From JABFRJ01 sp031374735 (GTDB lineage: Bacteria > Pseudomonadota > Alphaproteobacteria > Rhizobiales > Hyphomicrobiaceae), in the NCBI GenBank assembly GCA_031374735.1, contig JANMGQ010000227.1, forward strand, positions 6,735 through 70,734: a DNA stretch of 64,000 nt. The letters are read 5' to 3'. Positions 33,807 to 42,975 of this stretch are shown here, piece by piece. The position numbers were made by a program, and so were the translations under genes. The notes below the pieces were generated by a model. It saw only the letters and a program-made list of their open reading frames with translations. It did no database searches and was not told where the DNA came from. Numbering within the stretch: position 1 is the stretch's first letter; the number at the start of each line of letters is the position of its first letter.

Positions 33807-34922
33807 TTAAGCCCGCTCCATCTCTTCGCCGAGCACCTCGACGACGGCGGCCGTTGCAGCTTTCAGCCCTTGGTCACCACCAAATTCCATTGGCCTAAGG
33901 CGCCGCTCCGCAAAGGCGCGCACCATCGCGCGATCAAGCAAACCGGCCGCGACTGCCAACTCTTCGATGCCGTGGCGCTCGGCGAGCCAGTCCAGCATCA
34001 AGGCGATCGACAGGAACGTCGCCGTCGGGTTGGCCTTGTCCTGGCCCGCGATGTCGGGTGCCGAACCGTGGGCTGGTTGGAACAGGCCGTGCTCAAGGCC
34101 GAGTTCGGCGCAGGGCGCCATGCCCATGCCGCCGACGAGGCCTCCGCCGAGATCTGACAGGATATCGCCGAACATGTTCTCCATGACGAGCACGTCGGCG
34201 TCCCACGGCTTGCGCACGAGGTCGAGCGCCATGGCGTCGACGTAGTTGTAGCTGGTGGTGATGTCCGGGTTCAGCGCCGCACGCTCATCAAAGATTTTGC
34301 GGAAGAAGGCGAAGGCGCGAAACACGTTGGCTTTATCCACACACGTGACATGCCCCTTGCCGCCGCGGGCCTTGCGTTTGCGGGCCAGCGAGAAGGCGAC
34401 ATCGCACAGGTTTTCCGTGGTCTTGCGCGTGATGCGCAGCGTCTCGCGCGCCTCGGTGTCGCCGATCACCTCGCCGCGGCCCTGACTGAAGAACAAGCCC
34501 TCGGTCGACTCCCGCAGCACGATGAGATCGATCTTCTCGGCGCGCTCATCCAGCAGGCGGCGCGGCGTGTTCGGATAGGCCTTCACGGGACGCACGCCGG
34601 CAAACAGGCCGAACTCTTCGCGCATGCGCAGATGTGGCGCGATCTCGGTGCCGCTGGGCAGACGCACGCTCGGCAGACCCATGGCACCGAGCAGGATGGC
34701 ATCCGCACTGCGCGCCGCCTCGAAGGCCTCCGTCGAGCAATCCTGGCTGCTGGTCTTGAAATAGGTCGCCCCGCAATCGAGCCGCTCCTCCACGCGAAAC
34801 TCGAAGCCGCCCAACCGCTTCTGCAGCATCTCAACCAGCATCAATGCCGGCGGCACGATCTCGCGCCCGATGCCGTCGCCCGGCAGCGACGCGATGCGCA
34901 GGATCTTGTTGGTTTTGGTCAT
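33807..34922 (-). CDS. Isocitrate/isopropylmalate/tartrate dehydrogenase family protein
   Basis: 371 residues of the NAD-dependent beta-hydroxyacid decarboxylating dehydrogenase family. It begins MTKTNKILRIASLPGDGIGR at 34922. It contains the substrate-binding Arg region (SGTEIAPHLRMREEFGLFAG), the loop ESTEGLFFSQGRGE, the catalytic Lys and metal site (TCVDKANVFRAFAFF and VMENMFGDILSDLGGGLVGG), and the NAD loop QPAHGSAPDIAGQDKANPTA. It differs enough from standard LeuB that tartrate/D-malate or another 3-hydroxyacid may be the substrate. No leuCD genes are nearby. Confidence 0.88.
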   Translation of the reverse strand: MTKTNKILRIASLPGDGIGREIVPPALMLVEMLQKRLGGFEFRVEERLDCGATYFKTSSQDCSTEAFEAARSADAILLGAMGLPSVRLPSGTEIAPHLRMREEFGLFAGVRPVKAYPNTPRRLLDERAEKIDLIVLRESTEGLFFSQGRGEVIGDTEARETLRITRKTTENLCDVAFSLARKRKARGGKGHVTCVDKANVFRAFAFFRKIFDERAALNPDITTSYNYVDAMALDLVRKPWDADVLVMENMFGDILSDLGGGLVGGMGMAPCAELGLEHGLFQPAHGSAPDIAGQDKANPTATFLSIALMLDWLAERHGIEELAVAAGLLDRAMVRAFAERRLRPMEFGGDQGLKAATAAVVEVLGEEMERA

Positions 34923-35008
34923 GACGAGTCCCGATGGCGGGCGAACTATGATTGATACAAGCGCAGGCGGCCACACATGACTATGGGACGGGTGGTCGCC
35001 GTCAAAGC

Positions 35009-35434
35009 TTAGGCCAGCACACGGAAGCTCGCATTTGCGCGCGCCACAACATCGCCGTCGGCCAGGATGAGAGCGTCAACGACGCCTGAGGATTTGCCAA
35101 CCTTCACGATGCGCGGGGCGACTTCGAGCCACTGGCCGAGCTTACTTGCGCTGACATAGTCGACGGCGAGGGACGTTGTGACAATACTTGGCTTCGACAT
35201 ACTTGGCTTCGACGCGCCAAGAGCAAGCCCAAGCGTCAGGCCGCAGGCATTGTCTGCAAGTGTCGCGATGACGCCGCCATGCAGCATGCCGCGCGAATTA
35301 CAATGCGCATCGCCGACGATGATACCGAGCCGGAACACGCCGGTATTGGTCGCCGCATAGATTGGTTCCCAGGCCAGCGTCGCCGGTGAGGTGCGGCTAT
35401 GGATGGCGAAATCGGGCGGCGGGACTGCTGTCAT
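35009..35434 (-). CDS. PaaI-type hotdog thioesterase
   Basis: 141 residues from MTAVPPPDFAIHSRTS. The hotdog-fold signature is HCNSRGMLHGGVIATLADNA (H-G-G at the active site), followed by TTSLAVDYVSASKLGQWLEV and ARIV-type strands. It probably hydrolyses an acyl-CoA; the substrate is unknown. An exact 15-bp tandem duplication (35184-35213) adds five residues, giving SKPSMSKPS in a surface loop between the helix and strand 2. The open frame extends upstream to 35542 without homology. Confidence 0.85.
   Translation of the reverse strand: MTAVPPPDFAIHSRTSPATLAWEPIYAATNTGVFRLGIIVGDAHCNSRGMLHGGVIATLADNACGLTLGLALGASKPSMSKPSIVTTSLAVDYVSASKLGQWLEVAPRIVKVGKSSGVVDALILADGDVVARANASFRVLA
35184..35213. 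repeat. 15-bp in-frame tandem duplication in the thioesterase gene
   Basis: ATACTTGGCTTCGAC occurs twice in direct succession (35184-35198, 35199-35213), adding five codons without changing frame. It looks like a recent slippage duplication. Confidence 0.9.
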
Positions 35435-35625
35435 GATGCGTCCTATCGGTCGGCTGGTCCAAGACCAGATACCAAACTCCAGCCGCCGTCCAGCCGCGGC
35501 CCCGCAGGCGCACCCGCTTGGTAGCGTGCCGCAGCCTTGCAAAAAGAAGGCACCGACGTGCGGTCGCGAATTGCGACCTCACGTCGGTGCTCATTCCAAA
35601 ACTCAAGCGCCCCGAAGGAGACGGA

Positions 35626-36597
35626 TCACTCCCATCCCTTCACCTGGATGATCGCCGGACCGATGATGACGATGAACAAGACGGGCAGGAAGAAGATGAT
35701 CATTGGAACGGTCAACTTCGGCGGCAGCACGGCGGCTTTCTTTTCAGCTTCCGACATGCGCATTTCGCGGTTTTCTTTGGCCATTGTGCGCAGCGCTGCG
35801 CCGACAGGCGTACCATATCGCTCTGCCTGAATGAGCGCCGTGCAGACGGCCTTCACGCCAGGCAAACCCGTGCGCTTCGAGAAGTTCTCATAGGCTTGGC
35901 GGCGCTCTGGCAGGTAAGACAGCTCAGCTGTCGTGAGCGAGAATTCTTCGGCGAGTTCGAGAGAAGCGTTGCCGACTTCTGCCGACACTTTGCCGAAGGC
36001 GGCTTCGGTCGACATGCCCGATTGGACGCAGATCAACAGCATGTCGAGCGCGTCGGGGAAGGCTTCCTTGATGGACTGCTGGCGCCGCTGCACCTGGTTT
36101 TCGATGAACATGTTCGGCAGGTAATAGCCGATGTAAGCGGCGCCGAGCGCGACAGCCAGCTTCACGATCGGCGGATAGTCATACTCGGCGATCACGAACA
36201 TATAGATGAGGCCGGCAATCGCGATGATCGCGGGCATGGCCAGGCGAAAGAACATGTAAGCGATCAGCGGCGCTTGTCCGCGCAAGCCGGCCTGCTTGAG
36301 CTTGTCGCGCAGCTCGTCGCTTTCAAACATCTTGCGCAGGTCAAGTTTGTTGACAATGTGCGTCATGAAGCCCGAGGCTTCCTGGCGCAGCTGCGGCTTG
36401 CCGTCCTTGCTCAGCGCGCCGAGACGCGACGTGCGCATCTTGTCACGTTCGACCGCCATGACGCGCATGCGCGATGGCAGACGATCTCGCGACAGCGATG
36501 GCAGCAGCAACGTCAAGACCATGGCGAACATGGCGATCGCCGCCAGGATCGTGACGAGCACCTCCGGCTTGACGATGGCTTCAATGAAATCCGACAT
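35626..36597 (-). CDS. tadC: Tad pilus inner-membrane protein TadC
   Basis: 323 residues, T2SSF domain. It has an N-terminal membrane helix (VLVTILAAIAMFAMVLTLLL), conserved cytoplasmic helices (SIKEAFPDALDMLLICVQSG, then MSTEAAFGKVSAEVG) and a C-terminal membrane helix (VPMIIFFLPVLFIVIIGPAI). With TadB it forms the platform of the Flp pilus assembly machine driven by the TadA ATPase. It lies last in the cluster, 65 bases after tadB. No tadD (TPR lipoprotein) follows; the next gene is the thioesterase. Confidence 0.94.
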   Translation of the reverse strand: MSDFIEAIVKPEVLVTILAAIAMFAMVLTLLLPSLSRDRLPSRMRVMAVERDKMRTSRLGALSKDGKPQLRQEASGFMTHIVNKLDLRKMFESDELRDKLKQAGLRGQAPLIAYMFFRLAMPAIIAIAGLIYMFVIAEYDYPPIVKLAVALGAAYIGYYLPNMFIENQVQRRQQSIKEAFPDALDMLLICVQSGMSTEAAFGKVSAEVGNASLELAEEFSLTTAELSYLPERRQAYENFSKRTGLPGVKAVCTALIQAERYGTPVGAALRTMAKENREMRMSEAEKKAAVLPPKLTVPMIIFFLPVLFIVIIGPAIIQVKGWE

Positions 36598-36662
36598 GGC
36601 GTCCTCGGTCGCTTGTAGTTTGTCGTGCGCAGGGATTGATACTCGGAACGGGGTGTTTCGAC

Positions 36663-37673
36663 TCAGTATTTGAAATTGATCATCTTACGCATGATCATGA
36701 TGCCACAGAACATCCAGAAGGCGCCGGCGAGCGACAGGAACATGCCGAACTGCTTCTTCCACAGGAGCTCGATGTAGGACGGTGTGGTGATGTAGACGAG
36801 TGTCATCACCGCGGGCGGCAACATGCCGAGCACCATCGCCGATGCCTTCGCTTCTGCCGACAGGGCCTTCACCTTGGCCGAGAGACGCTTGCGGTCACGC
36901 AGCACGCCTGAAAGGTTGCCGAGAGCTTCCGAGAGGTTGCCGCCGGCCTGCTGCTGAATGCCGATCACGATGGCGAAGAAGCGAACTTCGGGCAGCGGCA
37001 GGCGCGACATCATGCGCTCGAAGCACTCCTGAAGCGGCACCCCGACGCGTTGCTGTTCGACAACTTCCCTGAACTCGGAGTTGATCGGATCCGGGCTTTC
37101 CCGCGCGATGATGTTGAGGCACTCGTTCAGCGGCAAACCGGACTTCACGCCGCGCACGATGACGTCGATCGCGTTGGCAAACTCATTGAGAAACTTGTTC
37201 TGCCGGTTCTTCACCATCTGGCCCAGGAACCAGCGCGGCACGCCCAAGAATCCGACGAGCCCAACGGCTGCGGCGACGAACAAGGGCAGGCTCGGCGCCA
37301 GCACTTTCGTCAAAACCGCGCAGACCACGCCGCAAACCACGCTCGCAATCCAGAACGTCTGCACGCCAATCGTCAGGCCTGCGCGCTGGATCATCTGCTT
37401 CAGCGTGACTTTGGACTTGGCCTTCGCTTGCGCTTCCATCTCCTTGATGGTTTCCGCGACCTGCTTCTTGCGGTTGGCGCCCGCATCTGCAGTCGTGGTG
37501 GCGACGCGGCCGCCAGGACGACTGGTCCGTGACGTCTCGGAGACGCCCTGCATGCGCTGTTCGGCGCGACGCTCGCCGGTCAAGAACGGAGCAATCACCA
37601 GGTAGACGATCGCGACGACGCAAAGGCCTGCGAAGGCGACGAGGCCGTAGAAAATCAGATCATCTTGCGACAT
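36663..37673 (-). CDS. tadB: Tad pilus inner-membrane protein TadB
   Basis: 336 residues, T2SSF domain. An N-terminal membrane helix (LIFYGLVAFAGLCVVAIVYL) is followed by two helices near residues 100-140, the cytoplasmic domain (FANAIDVIVRGVKSGLPLNE and CFERMMSRLPLPEVRFFAIV) and C-terminal helices (LGMLPPAVMTLVYITTPSYI). It partners with TadC. Immediate neighbours are tadA upstream and tadC downstream, all on the minus strand with short gaps. Confidence 0.95.
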   Translation of the reverse strand: MSQDDLIFYGLVAFAGLCVVAIVYLVIAPFLTGERRAEQRMQGVSETSRTSRPGGRVATTTADAGANRKKQVAETIKEMEAQAKAKSKVTLKQMIQRAGLTIGVQTFWIASVVCGVVCAVLTKVLAPSLPLFVAAAVGLVGFLGVPRWFLGQMVKNRQNKFLNEFANAIDVIVRGVKSGLPLNECLNIIARESPDPINSEFREVVEQQRVGVPLQECFERMMSRLPLPEVRFFAIVIGIQQQAGGNLSEALGNLSGVLRDRKRLSAKVKALSAEAKASAMVLGMLPPAVMTLVYITTPSYIELLWKKQFGMFLSLAGAFWMFCGIMIMRKMINFKY

Positions 37674-37730
37674 CGTTCAGTCCTCCAGACTTCAGGCAGC
37701 GCAGGACACAAGGTCCCGCGCGGAACCAGG

Positions 37731-39236
37731 TCATTCGCCCATCGGGTTGCCGTTGACGTCGGACACTTCGGCCGACGCCAGAGCTTCTGCGAGACGGCCG
37801 GTCTCGCCATAATATTCGGCCCGCTCCCAGAAGCGGGGGCGCGCAATGCCGGTCGAGCGGTGACGGCCAACGATCTTGCCGTTGGCGTCTTCGCCGAGAA
37901 TGTCGAACACGATGATGTTCTGCAGGGTGACGACTTCGCCTTCCATGCCGATCACTTCGGTGATGTGTGTGATCTTGCGCGAGCCGTCGCGCAGACGCGA
38001 GGCCTGCACAATGACGTCGACCGAACCTGTGATCATTTCACGGATGGTCTTGGTCGGCAGGGCAAAGCCGCCCATCATGATCATGGATTCCATACGGCTG
38101 ATGGCTTCACGCGGGCTGTTGGCGTGCAGCGTGCCCATGGAGCCGTCGTGGCCGGTGTTCATGGCCTGCAACAAATCGAAGGCTTCGGGTCCGCGGACCT
38201 CACCGACGATGATGCGTTCAGGCCGCATACGCAGGCAGTTCTTGACGAGATCACGCATGGTGATCTGGCCTTCGCCCTCGAGGTTCGGCGGACGCGTTTC
38301 CAAGCGCACCACGTGCGGCTGCTGCAGCTGAAGTTCGGCCGAGTCCTCGCAGGTGATGATGCGCTCGTCGGCGTCGACCGTGCCCGAGATGCAGTTGAGC
38401 AGCGTCGTCTTGCCCGAGCCGGTACCGCCGGACACGATGACGTTGCAGCGCACGCGGCCGATGATTTCGAGAATGGTCTTGGCGGCCGGTGTGATGGAGC
38501 CGAACTTGACCAGCTGCTCGAGCTTCAGGCGGTCCTTCTTGAACTTACGAATGGTGAGGCAGGCGCCATCGATGGCGAGCGGCGGGGCGATGACGTTGAC
38601 GCGCGAGCCGTCTGGCAAGCGGGCGTCGCAGATCGGCGAGCTTTCGTCGACGCGACGGCCAACCTGGCTGACGATGCGCTGGCAGATGTTCATCAGCTGC
38701 GCGTTATCGGCAAAGCGGACGTTGGTCTTTGTGATCTTGCCGCCGACTTCGATGAAGGTCGCATTGGCGCCGTTGACCATGATGTCGGCGATGTCGTCGC
38801 GGGCGAGCAGCGGCTCCAGGGGGCCGTAGCCGAGCACGTCGTTGCAGATGTCTTCGAGCAGCTCTTCCTGCTCGGCAATCGACATCACCACGTTCTTCAG
38901 CGAGATGATCTCGCTGACGATGTCGCGGATTTCTTCGCGCGCGGCGGCGGCTTCGAGCTTGGCCAGCTGCGTCAGGTCGATGGTGTCGATCAGCGCGTTG
39001 AACACCGTCGTCTTGACGTCGTAGTACTCTTCCGAGTGCCGACGCTGCGGTTCGGCGGCCAGTTCGATCTTGGCGGCGGTGGCCGCGGCTGATGCCGCCG
39101 CTGGTGCCGTTGCAGCCTTTTGCGCTTCGACAGGTTTGCTACCCGCGTCAGCCTGTTTGGCGGGCACCGCGGCGCCTGTGGGCAGGATGGGCTTGCGAGG
39201 CGCGGCTGGAGCGCCACCAGATCTTTTGCCGAACAT
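37731..39236 (-). CDS. tadA: Tad/Cpa pilus secretion ATPase
   Basis: 501 residues, CpaF/TadA family, powering Flp pilus extension and retraction. After an alanine/proline-rich N-terminus comes the core: Walker A in NVIVSGGTGSGKTTLLNCIS, the Asp box EDSAELQLQQPHVVRLETRP, Walker B in RPERIIVGEVRGPEAFDLLQ and the His box MNTGHDGSMGTLHANSPREA. All are intact. It begins MFGKRSGGAPAAPRKPILPT at 39236, 11 bases after cpaE. Confidence 0.97.
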   Translation of the reverse strand: MFGKRSGGAPAAPRKPILPTGAAVPAKQADAGSKPVEAQKAATAPAAASAAATAAKIELAAEPQRRHSEEYYDVKTTVFNALIDTIDLTQLAKLEAAAAREEIRDIVSEIISLKNVVMSIAEQEELLEDICNDVLGYGPLEPLLARDDIADIMVNGANATFIEVGGKITKTNVRFADNAQLMNICQRIVSQVGRRVDESSPICDARLPDGSRVNVIAPPLAIDGACLTIRKFKKDRLKLEQLVKFGSITPAAKTILEIIGRVRCNVIVSGGTGSGKTTLLNCISGTVDADERIITCEDSAELQLQQPHVVRLETRPPNLEGEGQITMRDLVKNCLRMRPERIIVGEVRGPEAFDLLQAMNTGHDGSMGTLHANSPREAISRMESMIMMGGFALPTKTIREMITGSVDVIVQASRLRDGSRKITHITEVIGMEGEVVTLQNIIVFDILGEDANGKIVGRHRSTGIARPRFWERAEYYGETGRLAEALASAEVSDVNGNPMGE

Positions 39237-39247
39237 GGGTCAGCTCC

Positions 39248-40558
39248 TCAACGCTTCAGTTTCAGTTTAGCCAACATGGAACCAAGCGCGCTGCCGGAGG
39301 CGGCAGCAGCAGGGTTCTTGTCTGCCTTCGTTTCACGGCGGTTGGCGAGCAACATGGCGAGGTCGCGGAACTGGCCTGCGGCCTTTGCCTTCGCCGACAT
39401 CTCTTCGATCATCTGGCCGTTGTTGGCCGCCTGGCCGAAGTTTTCGGTGTCGAACTCGATGACGCACGAGGGCTCGATGCCAACGGCGGCAGCGAACTGA
39501 CTGGTCGGGATCTCGGCGCGCTTTGGCACCTTCGACATGTTGATGATGAGATGCGGTGCCGCATCGTTGTTGCGAGCGCCTTTCAGCTGCTCGAAGATGT
39601 TCTTGGCGTTGCGCAGGTTGGCGAGATCGGGCGTCGCTGTGACGACGATCTGGTCGGCTTGCATCAACACGCGTTTGGCCCATGGGGTCCACACGTGCGG
39701 CAAGTCGACGGCAACCACCGGCACGTTCTGGCGAACGATGTCGAGCACCACGTCACAAGCGTCGGCCGAGATGTCGAACTCACGGTCGAGAACGGCGGGC
39801 GCCGCAAAGATCGACAAATGCTCCGTGCACTTGTCGAGCAGGCGATCGAGCAACATTTCATCGAACCGCTCCGGGCTTTGGAGCGCTTCGAAAATGCCCT
39901 GGGCCGGATCGCGGTTGAAGTCGAGCCCGGCAGTGCCGAAAGCCAAGTCGAGGTCCGCGACAACGACGTTGGTCTTCAGATGCTCGGAGATGGCCCATGC
40001 AACGTTGTGGCAGACGGTCGACGAGCCAACTCCGCCTTTGGCGCCGATGAACGCGATGACACTGCCGACGGGATCGCTTTCTGGATCGTTGTAGAGGTTC
40101 GACAGGCTTTCAAGAAGTTGCAGAGGCTCGACGGGGGCAACGAGATATTCGCTGACGCCGCGCTTCAGCAGCTCGCGGAACAAGACGACGTCGTTGACGT
40201 GGCCGACGATCATCACCTTCGTGCCGGCGTCGCAGCACTCGGCGAGAGCGTCGAGCTGGGCGATCATATCTTCCCGCGGCAGCGTCGATTCGATCAAGAT
40301 CAGGTTCGGCGTCGGGCTTTCCTGGTAGTGCGCCACGGCGGCAATGGCGCCGCCCATGTGCACCGAGACGTGCGCTTTCGAAAGGCGGCGGTCCTCAGCG
40401 GCGGCCTGGATGGCCTCTGCTGTGTCGCCGTCTTCGCAGAAGGCTTGAATAGAGATGCGTGGGATCGGGCGGGCCCGATCGTGCCGATCTTCGTGGCCGA
40501 CCAGGGCGATATCCTGACCCGTCTCGACTGCAGCGGCCATGTTGGCTTTTCTGGTCAT
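39248..40558 (-). CDS. cpaE: Pilus localisation ATPase-like protein CpaE/TadZ
   Basis: 436 residues. An N-terminal receiver-like domain (IQAAAEDRRLSKAHVSVHMG, then NLILIESTLPREDMIAQLDA) is followed by a MinD/ParA-like ATPase domain. The P-loop reads FIGAKGGVGSSTVCHNVAWA: the first Lys of the deviant Walker A is kept but the second is replaced by Ser, as is common in TadZ. Further motifs are VVVADLDLAFGTAGLDFNRD and PVVAVDLPHVWTPWAKRVLM. It directs pilus assembly to the cell pole in relatives. The start at 40558 (MTRKANMAAAV) is chosen over an upstream codon overlapping cpaD. Confidence 0.93.
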   Translation of the reverse strand: MTRKANMAAAVETGQDIALVGHEDRHDRARPIPRISIQAFCEDGDTAEAIQAAAEDRRLSKAHVSVHMGGAIAAVAHYQESPTPNLILIESTLPREDMIAQLDALAECCDAGTKVMIVGHVNDVVLFRELLKRGVSEYLVAPVEPLQLLESLSNLYNDPESDPVGSVIAFIGAKGGVGSSTVCHNVAWAISEHLKTNVVVADLDLAFGTAGLDFNRDPAQGIFEALQSPERFDEMLLDRLLDKCTEHLSIFAAPAVLDREFDISADACDVVLDIVRQNVPVVAVDLPHVWTPWAKRVLMQADQIVVTATPDLANLRNAKNIFEQLKGARNNDAAPHLIINMSKVPKRAEIPTSQFAAAVGIEPSCVIEFDTENFGQAANNGQMIEEMSAKAKAAGQFRDLAMLLANRRETKADKNPAAAASGSALGSMLAKLKLKR

Positions 40559-40571
40559 GCCGGTATCCCCC

Positions 40572-41300
40572 TTAGTATTGCGTGGTCTTCGACACACGTT
40601 CGTCAGCCGACCGGTCCGCACCAGTTACGCTGCCTTTCGTGTATTTTTCGTAGATGGCGTCGTTGCGAGGCGCGTGACCGCCGCTCATCGTGCGCGGGCC
40701 GATCAGGTCAGCCGGGTTGGCGATGTGAGCCGCCAGGTTGCGCTGCTGGGCGCAGCCGAAGTTGTGGTAGCTGGTGTTGCGTGATGCTTCGGCCAAGTTG
40801 TCAGGCCAGCGACCGCATTCCGGGCCCTCGGCATGGAAGCGCAGGTAGGACACGCGGATTGCGGCCTGGTGATCGCCTTCGGCCGCATACGGCTCGATCG
40901 AGACGGCCTGGTCGGTGAAGCCGCGGTCGGCCAGCATCGGGCGGATATCCGATATAGCGTGCATGGACGCGGTTTCGTTTGGCGAACCTGCCGGCACCGA
41001 GATGACCAACTTGCTGTTACCACTGTCCGTCGCGCGGTATTTTTCGACGAAGTTGTAGAGTTGCGCGCGCTGGCTTGGCGAGAGGCCGTTCTGCCCGCGG
41101 GGCACCCGGAGGCTCATGGTGTGCGGCTTCTGGCTCACCATGATGGGATGCCGCTGTGTTGGCTCCAGCAAGGTCCACCCGGCCGACTGGCTTGGCTTAT
41201 CGTACAGGGTTTCGCAGCCGGCGAGGGTCAAGCCGAGGCTGCTGATGGTGAAAGCAAGGCCGGCACGGCGCAGGGCGCGGGTGACGTCATAGGTGGTCAT
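40572..41300 (-). CDS. cpaD: Pilus assembly lipoprotein CpaD
   Basis: 242 residues. The signal ends in a lipobox, FTISSLGLTLAGCETLYDKP, with the cysteine near residue 29. The conserved middle (LRVPRGQNGLSPSQRAQLYN, FVEKYR) and the C-terminal RWPDNLAEASRNTSYHNFGC plus AQQRNLAAHIANPADLIGPR are hallmarks of CpaD. It probably helps secretin assembly in the outer membrane. It lies between the secretin gene and cpaE. Confidence 0.93.
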   Translation of the reverse strand: MTTYDVTRALRRAGLAFTISSLGLTLAGCETLYDKPSQSAGWTLLEPTQRHPIMVSQKPHTMSLRVPRGQNGLSPSQRAQLYNFVEKYRATDSGNSKLVISVPAGSPNETASMHAISDIRPMLADRGFTDQAVSIEPYAAEGDHQAAIRVSYLRFHAEGPECGRWPDNLAEASRNTSYHNFGCAQQRNLAAHIANPADLIGPRTMSGGHAPRNDAIYEKYTKGSVTGADRSADERVSKTTQY

Positions 41301-41330
41301 GATACGCTCCGGTAATGGGTGGGCTTAAGC

Positions 41331-42935
41331 TCAGTCGACGATGAAGCCGTGCGAGCCCTTGAGATCGCCTTCAGGTGCCGGTTTGCCTTTGCCGTAGACG
41401 CGGTTCAGGTGGCCGAGGATGTTGCCTTTGAGATCGGACGCCGCCGCGAGACCGTCATCAGGACGCGACAGGTTCTGGCGGGCCGTCGGGCGCACCATGT
41501 AGGGCGTCACGATGATCACCAGTTCCGTCTCGTTGAGCTGATAATCCTTGCTGCGGAACAGTGTGCCGAGGACCGGCACATCTTTGAGGGCCGGGAAGCC
41601 GTCGATGTTCTGGCGTGTCTGGTCCGAGATCAAACCAGCCATTGTCATCGAACCACCAGACGGCAACTCGACCGTCGACAGAGCCGAACGCTTGCGCAGC
41701 GCGGGGATCTGAACGCCGCTGGTCACGATGGCGCCATCGCTGGTCAGCTCCGACACCTGCGTGTCGATCTTCAGGCTGATGCGGCCTTCCGACATCACCA
41801 CCGGGGTGAAGGCGAGTGCAATACCGTATTCCTTGAACTCGATGCCGAGCGTGCCGATCGAAGAGCTCGATGTGTAGGAGACCGGGACCGGGTACTCACC
41901 ACCAGCCAGGAACTTGGCTGTTTCACCAGACACTGCAGTGAGTGTCGGTTCAGCGAGCGTCTTGACCAAGCCTTCGCGCTCGAGTGCCTTCAACTGAGCG
42001 CCGATGCAAAGAGGACCAGAGCTGAAACGTCCCCCGATGCCGCTGCCAGCCGATGCTCCGCAATGCGCCGTTGGCATCTGGCCGAGCGTTGTCGCGGTGG
42101 TCGGAAACTCGTTGCTGGTTCCAAACGCCGTGCTGAAGTTACCAGTGGTGATCGAGCCGTTGAGATTGATGCCGAACTGCTTCAGCACCGTGCGGTTCAC
42201 TTCCGCGACCGTCACCTTCAGCATCACCTGATCATCGCCGTCGACCGAGAGCATGTTGATGACGTGCTTGAACTTGTTCGCCTGGTTCGACGTGGCGGTG
42301 GTCTGCCAGGTGGTCACGCCGCCGATTTCCGTGCGGGTCGATGTTGCCGACGCGGCACCAATGGCGCCTTTGTTGGCTTCCGCATACTGTTCGGCAATCT
42401 GCATCGCCTTTGTGCTGTCCGATGGGCTTCTCACCGAACCGGTCAACACGATCGACGCGCCCGCCAGTTCCGACTTGACGTTGGAGCCCGGCAGCAACTT
42501 GCGCAGCAAGTTATCAAGACTCGACAAGTCGCTGCCGATGTTGATTTCGAGCGTGGCGATCTGGTTGCCCTGACTGTCGAAGAAGAACACGTTGGCCGAG
42601 CCTGGCGCCTTGGCGACGAGGAACACACGATCCGACGTCTGCAGAATGACGTCGATCTTGTTGGGATCCGACACCATGACGTCGCGCAGTTCCATCGGGA
42701 ACTGGATCATCATGGAGCGGCCGTTGCCGAGGTTGATCTGCCGGTTGATCGGAAACTGCGAATTCGCAGGGATCCGCATCATCGTGTTGTCGGAGATGAT
42801 GCTATTGCCTGGGACGGTGTCCTTGGCGCCCTTTTTGGTCGGTGCGGCCTGAGAGAAGGCCTCGTCGGGCGACATCCAGAGGCCGGCGGCCACCAGCGCG
42901 GTCGCGCTGCAGGCCAGTTTCAGAGTCATCTTCAT
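41331..42935 (-). CDS. cpaC: Flp pilus secretin CpaC/RcpA
   Basis: 534 residues forming the outer-membrane pore of the pilus. Signal peptide MKMTLKLACSATALVAAGLW, a BON/N0-like N-terminal region (GRSMMIQFPMELRDVMVSDP and INIGSDLSSLDNLLRKLLPG), then the secretin core: VMLKVTVAEVNRTVLKQFGI, LVKTLAEPTLTAVSGETAKF and LAGGEYPVPVSYTSSSSIGT. It ends with VPVLGTLFRSKDYQLNETEL and VIIVTPYMVRPTARQ. Length and motifs are normal for the family. Confidence 0.95.
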   Translation of the reverse strand: MKMTLKLACSATALVAAGLWMSPDEAFSQAAPTKKGAKDTVPGNSIISDNTMMRIPANSQFPINRQINLGNGRSMMIQFPMELRDVMVSDPNKIDVILQTSDRVFLVAKAPGSANVFFFDSQGNQIATLEINIGSDLSSLDNLLRKLLPGSNVKSELAGASIVLTGSVRSPSDSTKAMQIAEQYAEANKGAIGAASATSTRTEIGGVTTWQTTATSNQANKFKHVINMLSVDGDDQVMLKVTVAEVNRTVLKQFGINLNGSITTGNFSTAFGTSNEFPTTATTLGQMPTAHCGASAGSGIGGRFSSGPLCIGAQLKALEREGLVKTLAEPTLTAVSGETAKFLAGGEYPVPVSYTSSSSIGTLGIEFKEYGIALAFTPVVMSEGRISLKIDTQVSELTSDGAIVTSGVQIPALRKRSALSTVELPSGGSMTMAGLISDQTRQNIDGFPALKDVPVLGTLFRSKDYQLNETELVIIVTPYMVRPTARQNLSRPDDGLAAASDLKGNILGHLNRVYGKGKPAPEGDLKGSHGFIVD

Positions 42936-42975
42936 GATCGTTTACCTTGTGACCGCGTTTGTCTTTTGAAAGCGC

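Noticed and set aside
37665..39092. 475-codon frame opposite tadA
   Set aside because: Antisense shadow of a well-conserved ATPase gene.
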